A DNA stretch of 64,000 nucleotides, from positions 1,364,001 to 1,428,000 of the forward strand of contig WOAB01000142.1 in assembly GCA_027886185.1 (NCBI GenBank), given 5' to 3'. Positions within the stretch are counted from its first letter, which is position 1, and the number at the start of each line of letters is the position of its first letter. Of this stretch, positions 1 through 11,476 are shown piece after piece. This DNA is from Rheum nobile (lineage: Eukaryota; Streptophyta; Magnoliopsida; Caryophyllales; Polygonaceae). The notes under the pieces are model-generated. The model was given only the letters and a program-made list of their open reading frames with translations. It was not told the origin of the DNA and did no database searches. A program made the translations under genes and the position numbers.

Positions 1-54
1 TGGCCATGATTGGATGTGGATTGAAACGTTGATCAGATCGTTGATTGGCTAGAT

Positions 55-72
55 GCCCCACGGTGGGCGCCA
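55..72 (-). other. Retrotransposon primer-binding site
   Basis: On the minus strand it reads TGGCGCCCACCGTGGGGC, two or three bases after the LTR end. The same sequence stands at 30818 in the complete Tat element. I did not assign the primer tRNA. Confidence 0.7.
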
Positions 73-75
73 AGT

Positions 76-575
76 TGTTTTGGGCGAAAAAGATCGAACC
101 GACCTGAATCGTTTAAAGAAGGGCAACTAGACAACGATAAGATCAGTAATATCTAAATAATCCAAATCAACTTAATAATGAAATAAATGAAACTAATTGA
201 ATGTAAAGAGAGCTTATCTCCTCCGGATGGGAGACCAATCGAGTCAAAAGATTTAGACGCCAGTCGCTTAAATATTCGAATAAGAGATTGAACCAGAGAA
301 TTATTCTTGGTAGCGAGAATTACAGTAGAATATAGCTTGAATTGAGTAAAATTGTTAATATCTGCTACATAAGGATTCTTCTCATATTTATATTACATTT
401 ACATATCAAGATCGGTTAAAACTGTCTCATAGATCTCCGGAGGTTGTTACTCTGCCTACTGACCGGACCGAGATATCTGGAGGTTGTTATTTTGCTTATT
501 GACCGGACCTTCTAGAAGACAGTTTGATTCAAGCTATTGGGCCGATCTAATGGGCCGAAAAAACGAGGCCTAACA
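76..575 (-). repeat. 5' LTR (500 bp), minus strand
   Basis: The boundaries are TGTTAGGCC at 575 and CAAAACA at 76 when read on the minus strand. It contains a direct repeat of about 36 bp (433-468 and 473-508, period 40) built around a ggaggttgtta core; these copies differ at several sites. The LTR is related at its ends, but not obviously in its middle, to the 674-bp LTR of the element at 30141. Confidence 0.7.
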
Positions 576-2795
576 ATAGTGATTGTTAGCATTATTGTTA
601 CTGCTACTATTATTCTGACTCATAAAGCTATGGAATTTTCAATGTTATCTATTGTAGATCTCAATACAAACGGGCATGGACTCATTAGCCAGGCATAATA
701 GTCGGGTCGTGATCTCATCCTCAATCGGGCCTGACAAAGCCCAAATCCAGACACAATATTCGCCTTGTATTTTGGTCTTTTCGTTGCCAGTCTTGTATCG
801 ATCATATTGGTTTTATGTTAGCCACAATTTTTTCTTCTAATCGTTGGGGCATAGATTTATAATCCGGTTTTAGAAATTAAACTCTGAAAAAGAAATAATT
901 AATCATATTAAAAATTTCATCCAAGCTAAACTTTCTAAATATTCAACCTGATCTGTACAAAACTTGGGACGTAGGTTAGAAAATCCTTCTTCTTTTTTTC
1001 ATTCCCTCGTACAACAAACTAATGTACAAGCCCTATGTGGCAATAATATAACTTGGAAATTGTTCTTAGCTATGTCGATGAGTTTTTCCTCATTGATGTT
1101 GCTCACTTGTTTTTGTGAACTCCTCAAGTATTTTGAAAGTGCCAACACAATCTCAGATTGGTACAAAAAATTTGCTCTAGCTAGGGTCATTGTTGGGCAA
1201 GAATTTTGCTAGACAATGGATAAGAAATTGGACACTGAACTTGTGATTTTTTGTTTTGTTTAGGGATTAGGTTTCACGAACACTGTTTAGATAGATGTGT
1301 TACATCAACATGTATTAAGTTTGATAATATAATTTAAATATCAAAGTAAACTGGAAAATAATCTACCTCACATCAAAAAAATGAGACTAAACATGACTAA
1401 TTCATAAGGTTGGTGGGGCGTTATTTATTCTATTGTTGCAAACGAAACTTCAGTGAAGTTGTATGTTGGACTTTTGTTGCACACGAACTGACATGTCTCC
1501 CATTATTAGCCCATTTAGACTTTAGTAGTAAACTTTGCCAAACTCAAAATCTAGATCCACAAAGACAGTTTATTAGCGGGTTCGAGACAAGTAAACAAGA
1601 GTGACATTTGTAAGTTTTCATATTTTCAGTGTCTATATCCACTCCTATTTGCAGCCATTTGGATCGAACGACACGAACCTGACCAGATTTGCCCAGGTCT
1701 AATCAAAATAAGGTATGACAGTTTTTTGGGTCTTGGGTGTCTTATATCACTAGCTCATAAGATGGCATAAGGGTCAAAGAGTTATTGAATTGGCTTAGCT
1801 AATTGTATAGGTGAAGATTGGTCAAAATGGGAAACCAAATTGAGGGTGATAATTGACCATTTCCGACTCAAGTAGTCACCATCACTCCACCTCAATTGGA
1901 GAATGTAAACACCTTATTAGATTGTATGGCCCAAAGTACCCAATCATTTTCAAACTTCACAATATTGGCCCATAGGGTTTCATTCTCATACACATCATTT
2001 GAGAATCATGATTCTTTATTTATATACTTGTAACTTGTTCATGGCCAGGGGAGGAGGACCCTTCTTTCAAGCTAACATCACTCCTATATAGTTTAGCACC
2101 ACTCATTTTATGAGTATAATAAAATATAGTATTTGACACAAATAGTTATTTATATGACTAATACATCATGTCAAATGAACCTCATAGTATCAGAAGAATA
2201 TTAGAAGGGTCAAACTTTATTTCTCCTGAATACCCAATTCATCTGATACGTATTAGAATGAGACATCTAATTAAACCATATATCTAGAAACAACCCTTTT
2301 TATTTTCTTATAAAGTATAGTAGTATGCACTAATGCACCAAAGATTATGCACGTTTCGTTGTTTAATAATGCTTTCTCGACCTAAGATCATTATTTAATT
2401 AATTAGGTTTGGTCTACAAATAAAAATTCCTCGAGGAGCGTGAAGTTCACATTTATCGATATTCACATTATACAAATTGTTTTAGGTGACTTAAAATCAG
2501 AAAGTGTTGCAAGAGGCTCTATTTAAACGAGCACGAGCTCGGGCCGAACTTGTGAAAGATAGAATTAAAAAAAAATCCTAAAAGATAGAATTTTATCTGT
2601 ATCGGATTTTGGGGCTTATAAATAGATTGTCTTAGGGTTGTATTTATTTATTCACAAAATCAGTAAAAAAGAAATCTTAAAAGGGCGATTTGCTCCAAAC
2701 ACGTTTCTTTCTTCTTTGCTTTACTGTTTATCAAATCACTCGAAATTCTCAACAATGAACGTCTTCGGCTATGCTATTTACGTTATGATTGATTG
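576..2795. other. AT-rich spacer, no gene recognised
   Basis: Short open frames here (for example 964-1212) have no recognisable domain and overlap in several frames, so none is called. At about 1660-1697 there is a fragment ending tttgcccaggtcta, close to the right terminus of the hAT-type element at 2796-3223. It is probably a broken end of the same family. Confidence 0.6.
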
Positions 2796-3223
2796 TAGAC
2801 CTGATCAAACACGGGTCCGGGCCGGACCGAATCCATTTTTTCAGCCCGTTCGTTGAGCCTGAACCCTTAACCGTACCCGCCCGGAAGTCCGGCTCGGCTC
2901 GCGGGCAGCCTGAATAGTCATTTGCGACAGTAAATACATGCTTTAAACAACTTGCTTAGTAGAAAACATTCCAAAAACCTGCTTAATATATTTTACAAGT
3001 CTGTAACATGCTAAATAAGTAACTTGATAACTTTTTTTAATGGATTTTTAAATATATTTATAGAAATATGCGGGCCGCGGGCCGGACTGAGCGGCCCATA
3101 CGAGCCTGAACCTGTAACCGGATCCGACCCACTTACCCGTTCGGACTAGAATCTTTGTCCAAGCCCCTATTATTTGACGGACGGGCCGGGCTGGGCGGGC
3201 CAACCCATATTTGCCTAGGTCTA
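2796..3223. mobile_element. Non-autonomous hAT-type element (428 bp)
   Basis: The termini are inverted and similar: tagacctgatcaaacacggg on the left and tagacctaggcaaatatggg on the right (reverse complement), followed by GGGCC-rich subterminal DNA. A perfect 8-bp duplication attgattg flanks it (2788-2795 and 3224-3231), which is the length diagnostic of the hAT superfamily. There is no transposase ORF. The middle is AT-rich. Confidence 0.85.
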
Positions 3224-3350
3224 ATTGATTGTTTCCAACAATATTATAGATCACATTTTTTCTAAAATCCCAAATGTATATACGGAGTATGAATTTCTTG
3301 GATTCTGCAAGGGCATTTTCGGTCTACTCATATTTTAGTCAAGATGTACT

Positions 3351-3401
3351 CTGCATGCTTTTATCATCTGCATGCTTTTATCATCTGCATGCTTTTATCA
3401 T
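3351..3401. repeat. 17-bp tandem repeat, three copies
   Basis: The unit ctgcatgcttttatcat occurs three times without mismatch (3351, 3368, 3385). Confidence 0.9.
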
Positions 3402-3466
3402 CATACATCACGCGATAAAACAGGGATACCACAAGGCACAAGGGTCGCAAAAAATATGACGCCCAT

Positions 3467-3772
3467 GTTATATAATGTTTCCGTTAATCTTTTAATGTTT
3501 TTTAGCATTTTTTAAACATATTAAAAAATATTTTTAGTCTAAAATAACACCAATAATTAAGTAATCAAATATTGCACCTTTGAAATCGATTTTGTGAGGT
3601 TGTATATGAAAAATTGAAGTGAGGGAACTAAAAAGTCAAATATTAGAGTAAATGAGTACAATGGTAAATTTGATAAAATTTGACTCAAATATGTAAAAGG
3701 ACAAATAAAATTTAACAAAACTAAGAGTAGAAAGACAATCAAAGATTAACGGAGAAAGTATCTTATATAGAC
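3467..3772. mobile_element. MITE-like AT-rich element with imperfect terminal inverted repeats
   Basis: The left arm 3467-3492 and the right arm 3741-3772 (inverted) share a tatataa block and a tccgttaatcttt block. The interior is very AT-rich and non-coding. I could not fix a clean target duplication, so the superfamily is open. Confidence 0.4.
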
Positions 3773-4087
3773 TATGACTTTGTTCGGTAAAACAATACTT
3801 ATGCTAAAGCTGTAACAGATGCTGATGTTATTATTTATTAGATGCTGATACTTATACTGATATTGATATTTATTTTCTATATGACAGTTTGATAAAATAA
3901 TATTTATTTATATTTTTTTTGCAAAATGACCAAAATAGCCTGAATTATTTTTTTTGTATTTTTTTGAGTTTAATGCTCACCACGTGAAGTGCACGTGACT
4001 GCTTATTTGATACTCCTTCGTCCTTCTCCTCGATAACAAACAGCATAGAAGCCAAACCTCTCCTCTCTGTTCACGACGACGACTCCA

Positions 4088-4207
4088 GCTAGAAACGACA
4101 TCGTCCGCCGGTGGTCCGGTGTCCGGGAGGTTGCGTCGGTGGTCCGGTGTCCGGGAGGCTCGCGACAGGCGCTCGTCTGCCACTGCTAGAAACGACATCG
4201 TCCGCCG
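4088..4207. repeat. Local GC-rich duplication
   Basis: A 22-bp block centred on ggtccggtgtccgggagg occurs at 4109-4130 and 4137-4158 (period 28). The block gctagaaacgacatcgtccg occurs at about 4088 and 4185. The sequence resembles a plant 5' untranslated exon, but no gene model could be supported. Confidence 0.7.
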
Positions 4208-5034
4208 CTGCTTTGAAAATCTGTAAGTCGAGCTTCATTCTCTTGATTCAGAAGGAGTAATGTCCCTTAATCCTTCGCCTATTGACGAGCGTTTGTAATT
4301 CGAGCTTCAATATGTTGTTTCATCTGTAAGTCGAGATTGACTCTTGAAAGGGTGATTTAGGGTAATTTTTGGTCGAAGATTTTAGGGTAATCCCCGATTT
4401 CACAGAATTTAGGGTTGAATTAGGGCTAATTGTACTGCTTATGTAGCTTTTTGAGCAAAGTATAGATACATCAGTTTCTGTTTTTCATTTTCAACTGATT
4501 TTCCATCTAATTTTCAAAGACCTGTATAACTAGTTGAACCCCTGTAGTAGATTTTTTCTATTTTGATCATCCATCCATTATCATTGAATATTATGGTTCC
4601 TTGTTATAATGTAACTAGAAAACTAATATTTCATTGACCCCCTGTAGTAGAATTTTTCTATTTTGATAACTTTACTCCCATCAGGACCTTTAAAGCACTT
4701 GTGTTGCTATTATAATGCACCTTTTTCTTTACCTATCATCATGTCTTCTATAGTATCTTGGATTCCCTTCTCGCTTCAGCTTAATTCTGGTAAAATTGCT
4801 TAGCAGTTTCATCCTTCATTGGGCTTTGACAACATTTCCCACCCTTTTGTCTTGTTTGGCAATTAGATAATATAGTCAATAGTGGATTGTGTTAGTTGTT
4901 AGCTGCTAGCTGATAACTGATTGCTTAAGCTGTGCATACTTTAGCAGTTAAGATTAAACCTTAATCCTAGTAACATTATAAAAAATCTATCAAAGCAGTT
5001 GATATTCTAAAATATTCTTTATGTTACTACTCTT
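4208..5034. other. AT-rich spacer
   Basis: No coding region is recognised. It lies between the GC-rich duplication and the receptor-kinase relic. The block at about 4850-4960 looks like one end of a degraded MITE (ttgtttggcaattagat) but no partner end was found. Confidence 0.5.
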
Positions 5035-5783
5035 ATGCTGGCTGTCCCGAATGCTGTTCTAAACACTAGTGGTGTGCTACAGCTGCTTGATGAGAAATCC
5101 AAGGCCATTCGGTCTGTGTTTGCAGATGATCACAATGATTCTGTGAAGTTTAGGTTTCTGAGGTTGGATGATGACGGGAATTTACGCCTTTATTCTTGGG
5201 ACGAGGATTTGGGGTCGTGGAGGACAGCTTGGCAGACTGTTGAAAACGAGTAGAGATTTGCCTTGGTGTTAGAAGGGCGGTTTATTACCTTCACACGAGG
5301 TGTAGAGAGTTCATAAGCCATGGTAACTTAAGATGTGATAATGTGCTTCTTGATGAACACCTAGAAGCCAAGGTAACCGAATACGGTTTAGGGGAGATTC
5401 TTGGAGAGTCTGAGTCTTTGTCATCGTTTAGTGGGCCAGCAGAGCGCGACGTCAAGGACTTTGGGATGGTGGTGTTGGATTTGATAACCAGGACACACAA
5501 CACCGAAGAGTCATGCGAGTTGATCTATGAAAAATGGGTTGAAGGGCAAGTTTCAGGCCTTGTAGATGAAGGAACTGAAGGTGGAGGAGAGCTAGAAGAG
5601 GTAGAACGAATGCTGAGAATCGGGTTTTGGTGTTTGCAAGGAGACGGGCGATTAAGGCCTTCAATGGGGGAGGTGGTGAAGGTCTTAGAAGGGACTTTGA
5701 CAGTTGATCCGCCTCCAAATCCCTTTGTGTTCAGACGATATGAAGATGAAGATGAGGCATCAGAAGAGGAGATTGAAGAATGA
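5035..5783 (+). pseudogene. Truncated G-type lectin S-receptor-like Ser/Thr kinase (SD3-1-like) relic
   Basis: Two coding islands are fused. The first (5035-5252) reads as the end of the mannose-binding lectin region and start of the S-locus domain, including LDDDGNLRLYSWDEDLGSW. The second, from about 5252 in another frame to the stop at 5781-5783, is the C-terminal half of a protein kinase: ICLGV, YYLHT, a HGNLRCDNVLLDE catalytic-loop segment, then LEGTLTVDPPPNPF near the end. The HRD loop reads HGN, as in atypical kinases of this family. The bulb-lectin N-terminus, PAN domain, membrane segment and kinase N-lobe are all missing, so no receptor can be made. The frame changes at the junction. 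The 146-residue kinase fragment is open from 5343 and ends in an acidic tail. The assignment to the SD3-1 type rests on remembered family resemblance. Confidence 0.8.
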
Positions 5784-6306
5784 ATTCAGTGAAATCTCTT
5801 GCCTTTGTACTATGTATATTAGAGCTAAGTGCTAACTAACCTTGTGGTAGGAACAAAGGGGATTTGTCGCGGCAGATGTTGCATACCCAAATTGGATTAC
5901 CAAATGGCAAAATTCCTTTATGTTAAACCCTCTTTTCCATCAAGCTTCTATTGCATTGATTTTTAATATGAATGTCAGCTTGGTGAATGGTGTGATGCTA
6001 GTAAGAAATAGCATAGCAATTTAATGGTGTTGTGTTGATTTATCTTCTTTTTCAATTTTATGTGTTACCCTTTAACCTGAAACCAATATGACATCCCAAA
6101 TGCCTCATATAATTTCCATCTTCTGAATCTTCTATGTTTAAGATTCCATAACTGAACCCAACAATTTTCTGTGTACAACAGCACAAAGAGTTCATCTAAT
6201 CTTCAAGCTACTTCCACCTATCTTATTTGTGACTGTTCACAGAATATATAAAACCACAGGTTAAACAAAACCAATGAGGAAGGAAAACTGATTATACCTA
6301 TTCTGA
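5784..6306. other. Spacer between the kinase relic and the PPR relic
   Basis: AT-rich, with no domain or repeat recognised. The two pseudogenes converge here, so it holds both former 3' ends. Confidence 0.5.
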
Positions 6307-7761
6307 TCATAAATCTTGTTCACAAATTAAATCTACATTGTCACTAATCTCCTTCAAAGTCTCTCTTATTGCACTTGACTCTGGATGTGACCAATCACCT
6401 ATCAGAAACTCAAGAACAAAACCGCCAACTTCAATGGAGCTACAACCGGGCACCTCCACATCAATGGTCTTCTCCTTCATCCTCTGCCTCACGCTCCTCA
6501 GCTTCTCCCACTGCATGCCAGAAGCATATAGATTGCAAAGGAGTACATAGTTGCCAGCATTCCATGGCTCTAGTACAAGAAGCTGCTCGGCTACAACCTC
6601 GCCTATATGCACATTACGGGTTTCGTTTCCTTGCATCCCATGAGCAATGTTCGCAAGATCACTGGATTTGGGCTAAGAGGCATGGATTCCACAAAGTTGA
6701 ATGCGCTTCTTCAACAAGGTTGCCTCTGCATAGTACATCTATCATGCATCCATATAGCTTCATTGAGGGTTCAATTCCATATTCTAGTATTCTTGACCAG
6801 TGCTTTTTGCCCTCTGTTACTAAACCCGCATGGGCACATGCTGATAGAACACCAACAAATGTGACATGGTTGGGTCTCACCTAAAACATCAATTTCAATA
6901 TCCACAAAATGCCTCCTCAACAAGCCCATGAATCGCCAATCCCATGATGATCGAGCTCCATGATTTTGTATCTTTCACCGGCATAGAATCGAACACCTGT
7001 TTAGCCCTTTCTATGGACCCACACTTAGCATACATATTAACCAGAGCAGTGTTGAGCTCAATATCACATCTGATGCTACACTTATCAATATAAGCATGTA
7101 CCCATCTGCCAGTGTCTAATGCACCAGAAGCAGTCCAAGCTGAAATCACACTAACCATAGTCACCTCATCCGGAAGAACCCCTACAAGCTGCATTTCCCT
7201 AAACAAACCCAGAGCTTCATTTACCATCCCATTTCTAACATAGCCACTAATCAACGCGCTCCAAGCAACCACATTTCTCTCAGTAATTTCATCGAACACC
7301 TTGTGAGCAGACCCGGTCAGGCCACATTTGGCATACAAATTCACCAGCGAGGTCTGAACAAAGGGGCTCGACGACAACCCAGATCTGAACGACTGTGCGT
7401 GAACCTGCTCACCCTCAATGAAGGCCGCACCTTCCGAGCATGCCTTCAACACGAAGGCTAAAGTGTAGCTGTTTGGTCTAGGCCGGGTCCTGGCAAGTAA
7501 GATCTTGAAAAGAGGGAAATAAGCTTTTTCTAGGTTTTTGGCCTCGGAGAAACACTTTAACAAGAAATTGATGGAGAATAGTTTCGGGGTTGGGAGATGA
7601 CAGAGTATCTTCTGTGCGTAGGAGGTGTGGTCGGCGCCGAGGTAGCCGAAAATGAGTCTGTAAAGGAGAGAGACACGGGCGGACGATGAGTAGCAAGTGA
7701 CGAGACAGGCGTGGATTTGGAGGAGGATTCTCGAGTTGGTGCATTTCCGTAGGATATAGAC
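6307..7761 (-). pseudogene. Pentatricopeptide repeat (PLS class, E/E+ subgroup) protein, frameshifted
   Basis: PLS-class PPR proteins bind organellar RNA; the E class usually guides C-to-U editing. The N-terminal part (about 7752 down to 6895) is open and carries several repeats, with typical phrases such as SLVNLYAKCG, NVVAWSALISGYVRNG and ALVNMYAKCGSIERAKQVFD. The next part (6880-6659, VTFVGVLSACAHAGLV) is in another frame, with a stop and shift near 6881-6895. The E and E+ domains (6636-6307; LEPWNAGNYVLLCNLYAS, PGCSSIEVGG) are in a third frame after at least one more shift near 6640-6700. No DYW deaminase domain follows. No good start codon was found: the upstream frame meets a stop at about 7764. 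Several independent lesions make it a pseudogene unless the assembly is wrong. Confidence 0.85.
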
Positions 7762-10350
7762 TTATCCTCCTTCCAGCATTAATCAAGTCGTTGTCACCTG
7801 CAAGAGAGTAATTAGGGCTTACCATGGATTTCGAAAGCCACAATTCAAGGATGAGCAAATTCGGGGTTGTCAAGCTCGAGCGAGGGGAGGAGAGGAAGAA
7901 GACGAAAGAGTGAAGAGAGAGAAGAACGTACCTGCAACAGATCTTTCAGAATGAGCAGCTATGGAGAAATCGCGAGCAGGCTCGTCGTCCTTCGAGAGAG
8001 AGAGGAGGAGAGACACGGGGAAATATTGGGGGCCTTGATGGAAAGAGTTCTCCAAAAAGCAACAGAAAAGTATGGAAAGTAGGGGGATACAACTTTTTTT
8101 GGAGACCATTTTTAAGCATGGAAAATCATCTGAAAGTGTTTCGAAGCAATGGAAAAGTAACAGAGCCGACCTTAATCTGCTTTTTTGGCAAAAAAAAGTA
8201 AAACAGCACAAATAAGGAGGAGAAAAGTGGGAACCGAACGGACCCTATTGCTCCTTAGTTCACTTTTACTTGTTATTTTAGAGTTTTTCATATATATTAA
8301 CAAATCGTTAATATATTTTGAAGATCCAATTTTTTTTAAAATTTAATCACTCATCACTCTTTAGAATCAATAGATGGAGAGAAAAAATTAATATAATCAA
8401 ATTTTAATATAAATTTTATATATTTTTATATAATAAATTGCATTAAAATTTTAATATTTATGAATAAAATTTAAAAATTGAAATGAAAATTAAAAGTAAA
8501 TGAATGGAGTATTATACAAGTTATTTAAACAACTCATCATCTATTTTTCCATCTGTTGCGGGAGATCCAAAGGGAGAGGCACATGCCAAAGTTAAGCTCT
8601 TTACTAATTAAAAATTTCCTAACAAAAAAAAAAACTAATTAAAAATAAAGTGACATGAGTATTTTAGTATTTATTTCTTGACAAAGACAAACAAAACTAA
8701 TGAAATCTTCATGAAGCAACTTTTTATTTTACAAAAATCACTGGAACGAAATAGTTTTCACGAATTTATCAAAATTTACAGTTTTATTATCAAAATTAAT
8801 TCATTTTTATTGATCAAATATGTTAACACAAGTTAAACAACTACTTCATCAATAAATAGTTGATCAAATTGTTTTTAATAAGATTGAAATTTTGCTCAAA
8901 AAATAGATTGAAATTGAGTTATATTTTAAAAATAAAAAAAGTGATAATATTACTTTTATTTTTTTATATAAAAAAAGAATGGCGATTAGTTATAAAAAAA
9001 ATCCAAAGTTTGACGGTTTCGTATACTTAATGAGTAGCTTTGTAAGGAAATATTATTCTCCATTGAATTGTTATTGTACGTAATTTTTGCAAAGTTTGAG
9101 TGATATACTCATATATATAGAAAAATGATTTTTTTAATATGTGTTCATAGACACATATACTAACAAGTTAAAATATAAAATTATATTCAAAATATTTTAG
9201 TTAAAATATAAAATTATATTCAAAATATTATCTAAAATAGAATGACTAAACTCTTAACAAAAAAAATTAAATTAATAACTAAAAATATTATTATTAAAAA
9301 TAAAATTATTAAGAGTGTGCCGGCACACAAAAAACCATAGAACGATTTACATTGTGCTTTCCGCTCCTTGTTCAGTTACAAGATCCATGTGACAAATCTG
9401 TTGAACTACTTTGACCACATTTTATTATTATAGAAAATGATACTCTTGACCACATCGGTAACCCTCATCCAATTATAAAAAAGATTTTTGTAATTTTGTT
9501 GGTAAGCATAATACTATCGATTTGCTTTAACTATTATGTTCATATTGGAATACACTGGATGTATTAGGCTCCTTAACCTAAATTAAAATACAATATATAT
9601 TTATTTTGATCAGATCTAACTGCAAAATATATAAAAAGAATTATAGCCCCATTTATGTAAGGGAAAATATCAGAATACTCCGATTGCTGATTTTGTAATC
9701 TTTGATTTTTCGTCTCTTTCTGCTGTTAATCTCCCTGCTGAACTGGCTGAACATCTTGCTTGTGTTTTAGCGTCTGATTTGGTGCAATGATATTTCCTGC
9801 CATTTGCTAATTAAAAAAAAAAAAAAAAAACTCAATTTTTTATTGCTGTTTTTACTTACTACGGAGTGTATATCAGAATAAAACCTCCTAAAGTTGTGTA
9901 CTATTATACCATAGTTTTTTCTTCCAGGTAGTTGATGACTTGATAGTAATGTAAGAAAAGTCTCAAATGCAAAAGTGACATTGACTATCTTGGTAGAAAT
10001 TTTTAGAAACAAATAACATTTTTACACCTATTTGTACACAACTTTAGGACTACTAAATGAAGACCCCATTTATCTGACCAAAAATAAAAGACCCTATTTA
10101 TAAAATTTCCTCTACCCTTTTTAAAAAAGTAAAGACAAATAAAACAGAAATAAACATACGTACAAAAGTTAATGGACTTCTCCATTCCAATATCTCAACA
10201 ATATATTTTTCAATTTTGCCTCTTAAAATTACATCCAAATGCTTAAAACGCCTTTAGACAATATATAAAATTTCAACAATATGGTTAGTTTGAATATTTA
10301 AAAAGAGGCGAAAAAATTGTTAATAATCATAAAAAGGAAATAAAAAAAAA
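7762..10350. other. AT-rich spacer with simple repeats
   Basis: No coding gene is recognised. The first 350 bases are purine-rich (GAGAGA runs) and could be an old promoter or leader. There is an A18 run at 9813-9830, and a 30-bp direct repeat at 9167-9196 and 9200-9229 (period 33) within the MITE-like unit listed separately. Confidence 0.5.
9136..9330. mobile_element. MITE-like unit with small palindromic ends
   Basis: The left end contains the near-palindrome tgtgttcatagacaca and the right end the perfect palindrome gtgtgccggcacac (9315-9328). A second, more decayed copy appears at 53941-54090, with tgtgtacccatgggcaca at its left end and a similar interior (actaa...ctaaaataaattattattaa). 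The class is unknown. Confidence 0.4.
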
Positions 10351-11331
10351 TCAGCGCTTCCAAGCGTAAACGAGCAAAGAGAAGCCAGTGGGGCCCTTGA
10401 GCTCCGTCTCCTCCACGCTCTCCCACTCCAACACCGACCCACACGCCGACGACGCCGACGACGCCGACAGCGACGACGACGACGAGCTCCTCGTCTTCGC
10501 CACCAGCCCTTTCTTCTTCCTCCACCCCCTCTCCGCCGGCAACTCCTCCGACAGCAACACCCTCTCTCCGCCGCCGCCGCCGCCGAGCTCCGCCGCGGCG
10601 TCGATTTCGAATCGGAGAGTGAATAGCGCGAATCCCTCGCCCTTTTCGCAGTCGTCGAATAGCCAATTGTAGACGTCCCAGGAGATCAGAATCGGGTGGC
10701 CGTCGACGTCGATCCGCTCGCCGCCGCGGAATTTCCACCGGAGATGCTTCACCTGGAGGACCTTTTTGTCGTCGACCCGAATTACAAGCCTCGGATCCGG
10801 GTCGGAGTCGTCGCAATCGATCGAGATTGACCGGGTCTTGCCTCCGAATGAGGTCTTCGTGACGTGTCGCTTGGCGCCGTGAACGTGCTCCCTCCGCACC
10901 ACCAATGACCCGGATCCCGACCCGGGTCCGAGTTTGGGGTCGAGGTCGCCGACGTGGAGGAGTATTTCGGAGTCGAGGAGGACGGCGATGTAGAATCCGG
11001 ATTCGGGTTCGGGTCCGGATCCGGATTTGGCGCGGGTGAGGTCCCAGAGGAGGGTTGCGGTGCCGGAGGGGAGGGGGAGTTTGTCGGAGCCCCGTTTTTT
11101 CCAGAAGAGGAGAGGGGTGAAGGTGAGGCGGCGGCGGAGGTGGTGGTGGGGGAGGAGGTGGATGTCGACGGAGCTGCCGAGGAGGGTGTGGGACCAGGTG
11201 AGGGCGAAGATTCCTAGGCGGGTGTGGTAGAGGCTGGTGGTGAGGTTGGTGGTGGTTGGGGCCGCGGCGGGAGAGTCGGCGGGGCGGAAGCAGCAGCCCC
11301 GGCGGCGGCCGGATATGGTCTTGGTACTCAT
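10351..11331 (-). CDS. DUF868 family protein, intact and intronless
   Basis: A plant-specific protein of unknown biochemical role, 326 residues, the usual length for the family and, as usual, without introns. The DUF868 core is recognisable: an N-terminal NLTTSLYHTRLGIFALTWSH stretch, a central block of WDLTRA, SGFYIAVLLDSEILLHVGD and FGGKTRSISIDCD, then VLQVKHLRWKFRGGERIDVD and VYNWLFDD. The C-terminus is ETELKGPTGFSLLVYAWKR, a typical ending. A glycine run (GGGGGG) and a serine run near the C-terminus are low-complexity insertions. The chosen ATG gives the full-length family start (MSTKTISGRRRG); no longer in-frame start is needed. The gene is strikingly GC-rich against AT-rich flanks. It is the only ordinary host gene here that appears functional. 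About 150 bp upstream a LINE fragment has inserted, which may limit the promoter. Confidence 0.9.
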   Translation of the reverse strand: MSTKTISGRRRGCCFRPADSPAAAPTTTNLTTSLYHTRLGIFALTWSHTLLGSSVDIHLLPHHHLRRRLTFTPLLFWKKRGSDKLPLPSGTATLLWDLTRAKSGSGPEPESGFYIAVLLDSEILLHVGDLDPKLGPGSGSGSLVVRREHVHGAKRHVTKTSFGGKTRSISIDCDDSDPDPRLVIRVDDKKVLQVKHLRWKFRGGERIDVDGHPILISWDVYNWLFDDCEKGEGFALFTLRFEIDAAAELGGGGGGERVLLSEELPAERGWRKKKGLVAKTRSSSSSSLSASSASSACGSVLEWESVEETELKGPTGFSLLVYAWKR

Positions 11332-11476
11332 TCTTGATTAAATGGTCTCAAGATAATCTGGTGGGTGCCAGATTTTGAGGGAGTTTCTTTTTTGGGTATT
11401 TAGAAAGTAAGAGGAATGGGCATTTAATGGGGAAATGGTGGAGTGGAGTAGTGTTAATAAGGGGTAGACTTTGGGA

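Larger units (their letters stand above)
1..575 (-). mobile_element. 5' end of a Tat/Retand-like Ty3/gypsy element, continuing past the left edge
   Basis: Read on the minus strand, this is a 5' LTR (575 to 76), a primer-binding site (72 to 55), a short leader, and a possible gag ATG at 7-5, after which the element leaves the window. The LTR begins TGTTAGGCC and ends CAAAACA. The PBS matches that of the complete Tat element at 30141-40029, where gag likewise starts about 55 bases after the LTR. The rest of the element must lie to the left, so no lineage domain is visible. The outer flank 576-580 (atagt) would be one copy of the target duplication. Tat/Retand assignment is an inference from PBS and LTR-end similarity. 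Confidence 0.75.

Noticed and set aside
964..1212. Open frame of 82 codons with an overlapping minus-strand frame
   Set aside because: No domain, no homology I recognise, and AT-rich surroundings; chance ORF is more likely.
7790..7830. A GT-AG pair upstream of the PPR relic that could be a spliced leader
   Set aside because: The implied intron would be under 30 bp, too short for plants.
7867..8211. Overlapping plus (71 codons) and minus (113 codons) frames near the PPR relic
   Set aside because: Low-complexity GAGA-rich DNA; no recognisable domain on either strand.
9813..9830. A18 run as the tail of a retroposed gene or LINE
   Set aside because: No coding remnant or LINE sequence is adjacent on either side, and no flanking duplication was seen.
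10388..11230. Several plus-strand frames over the DUF868 gene
   Set aside because: They are shadows of the GC-rich minus-strand coding sequence.
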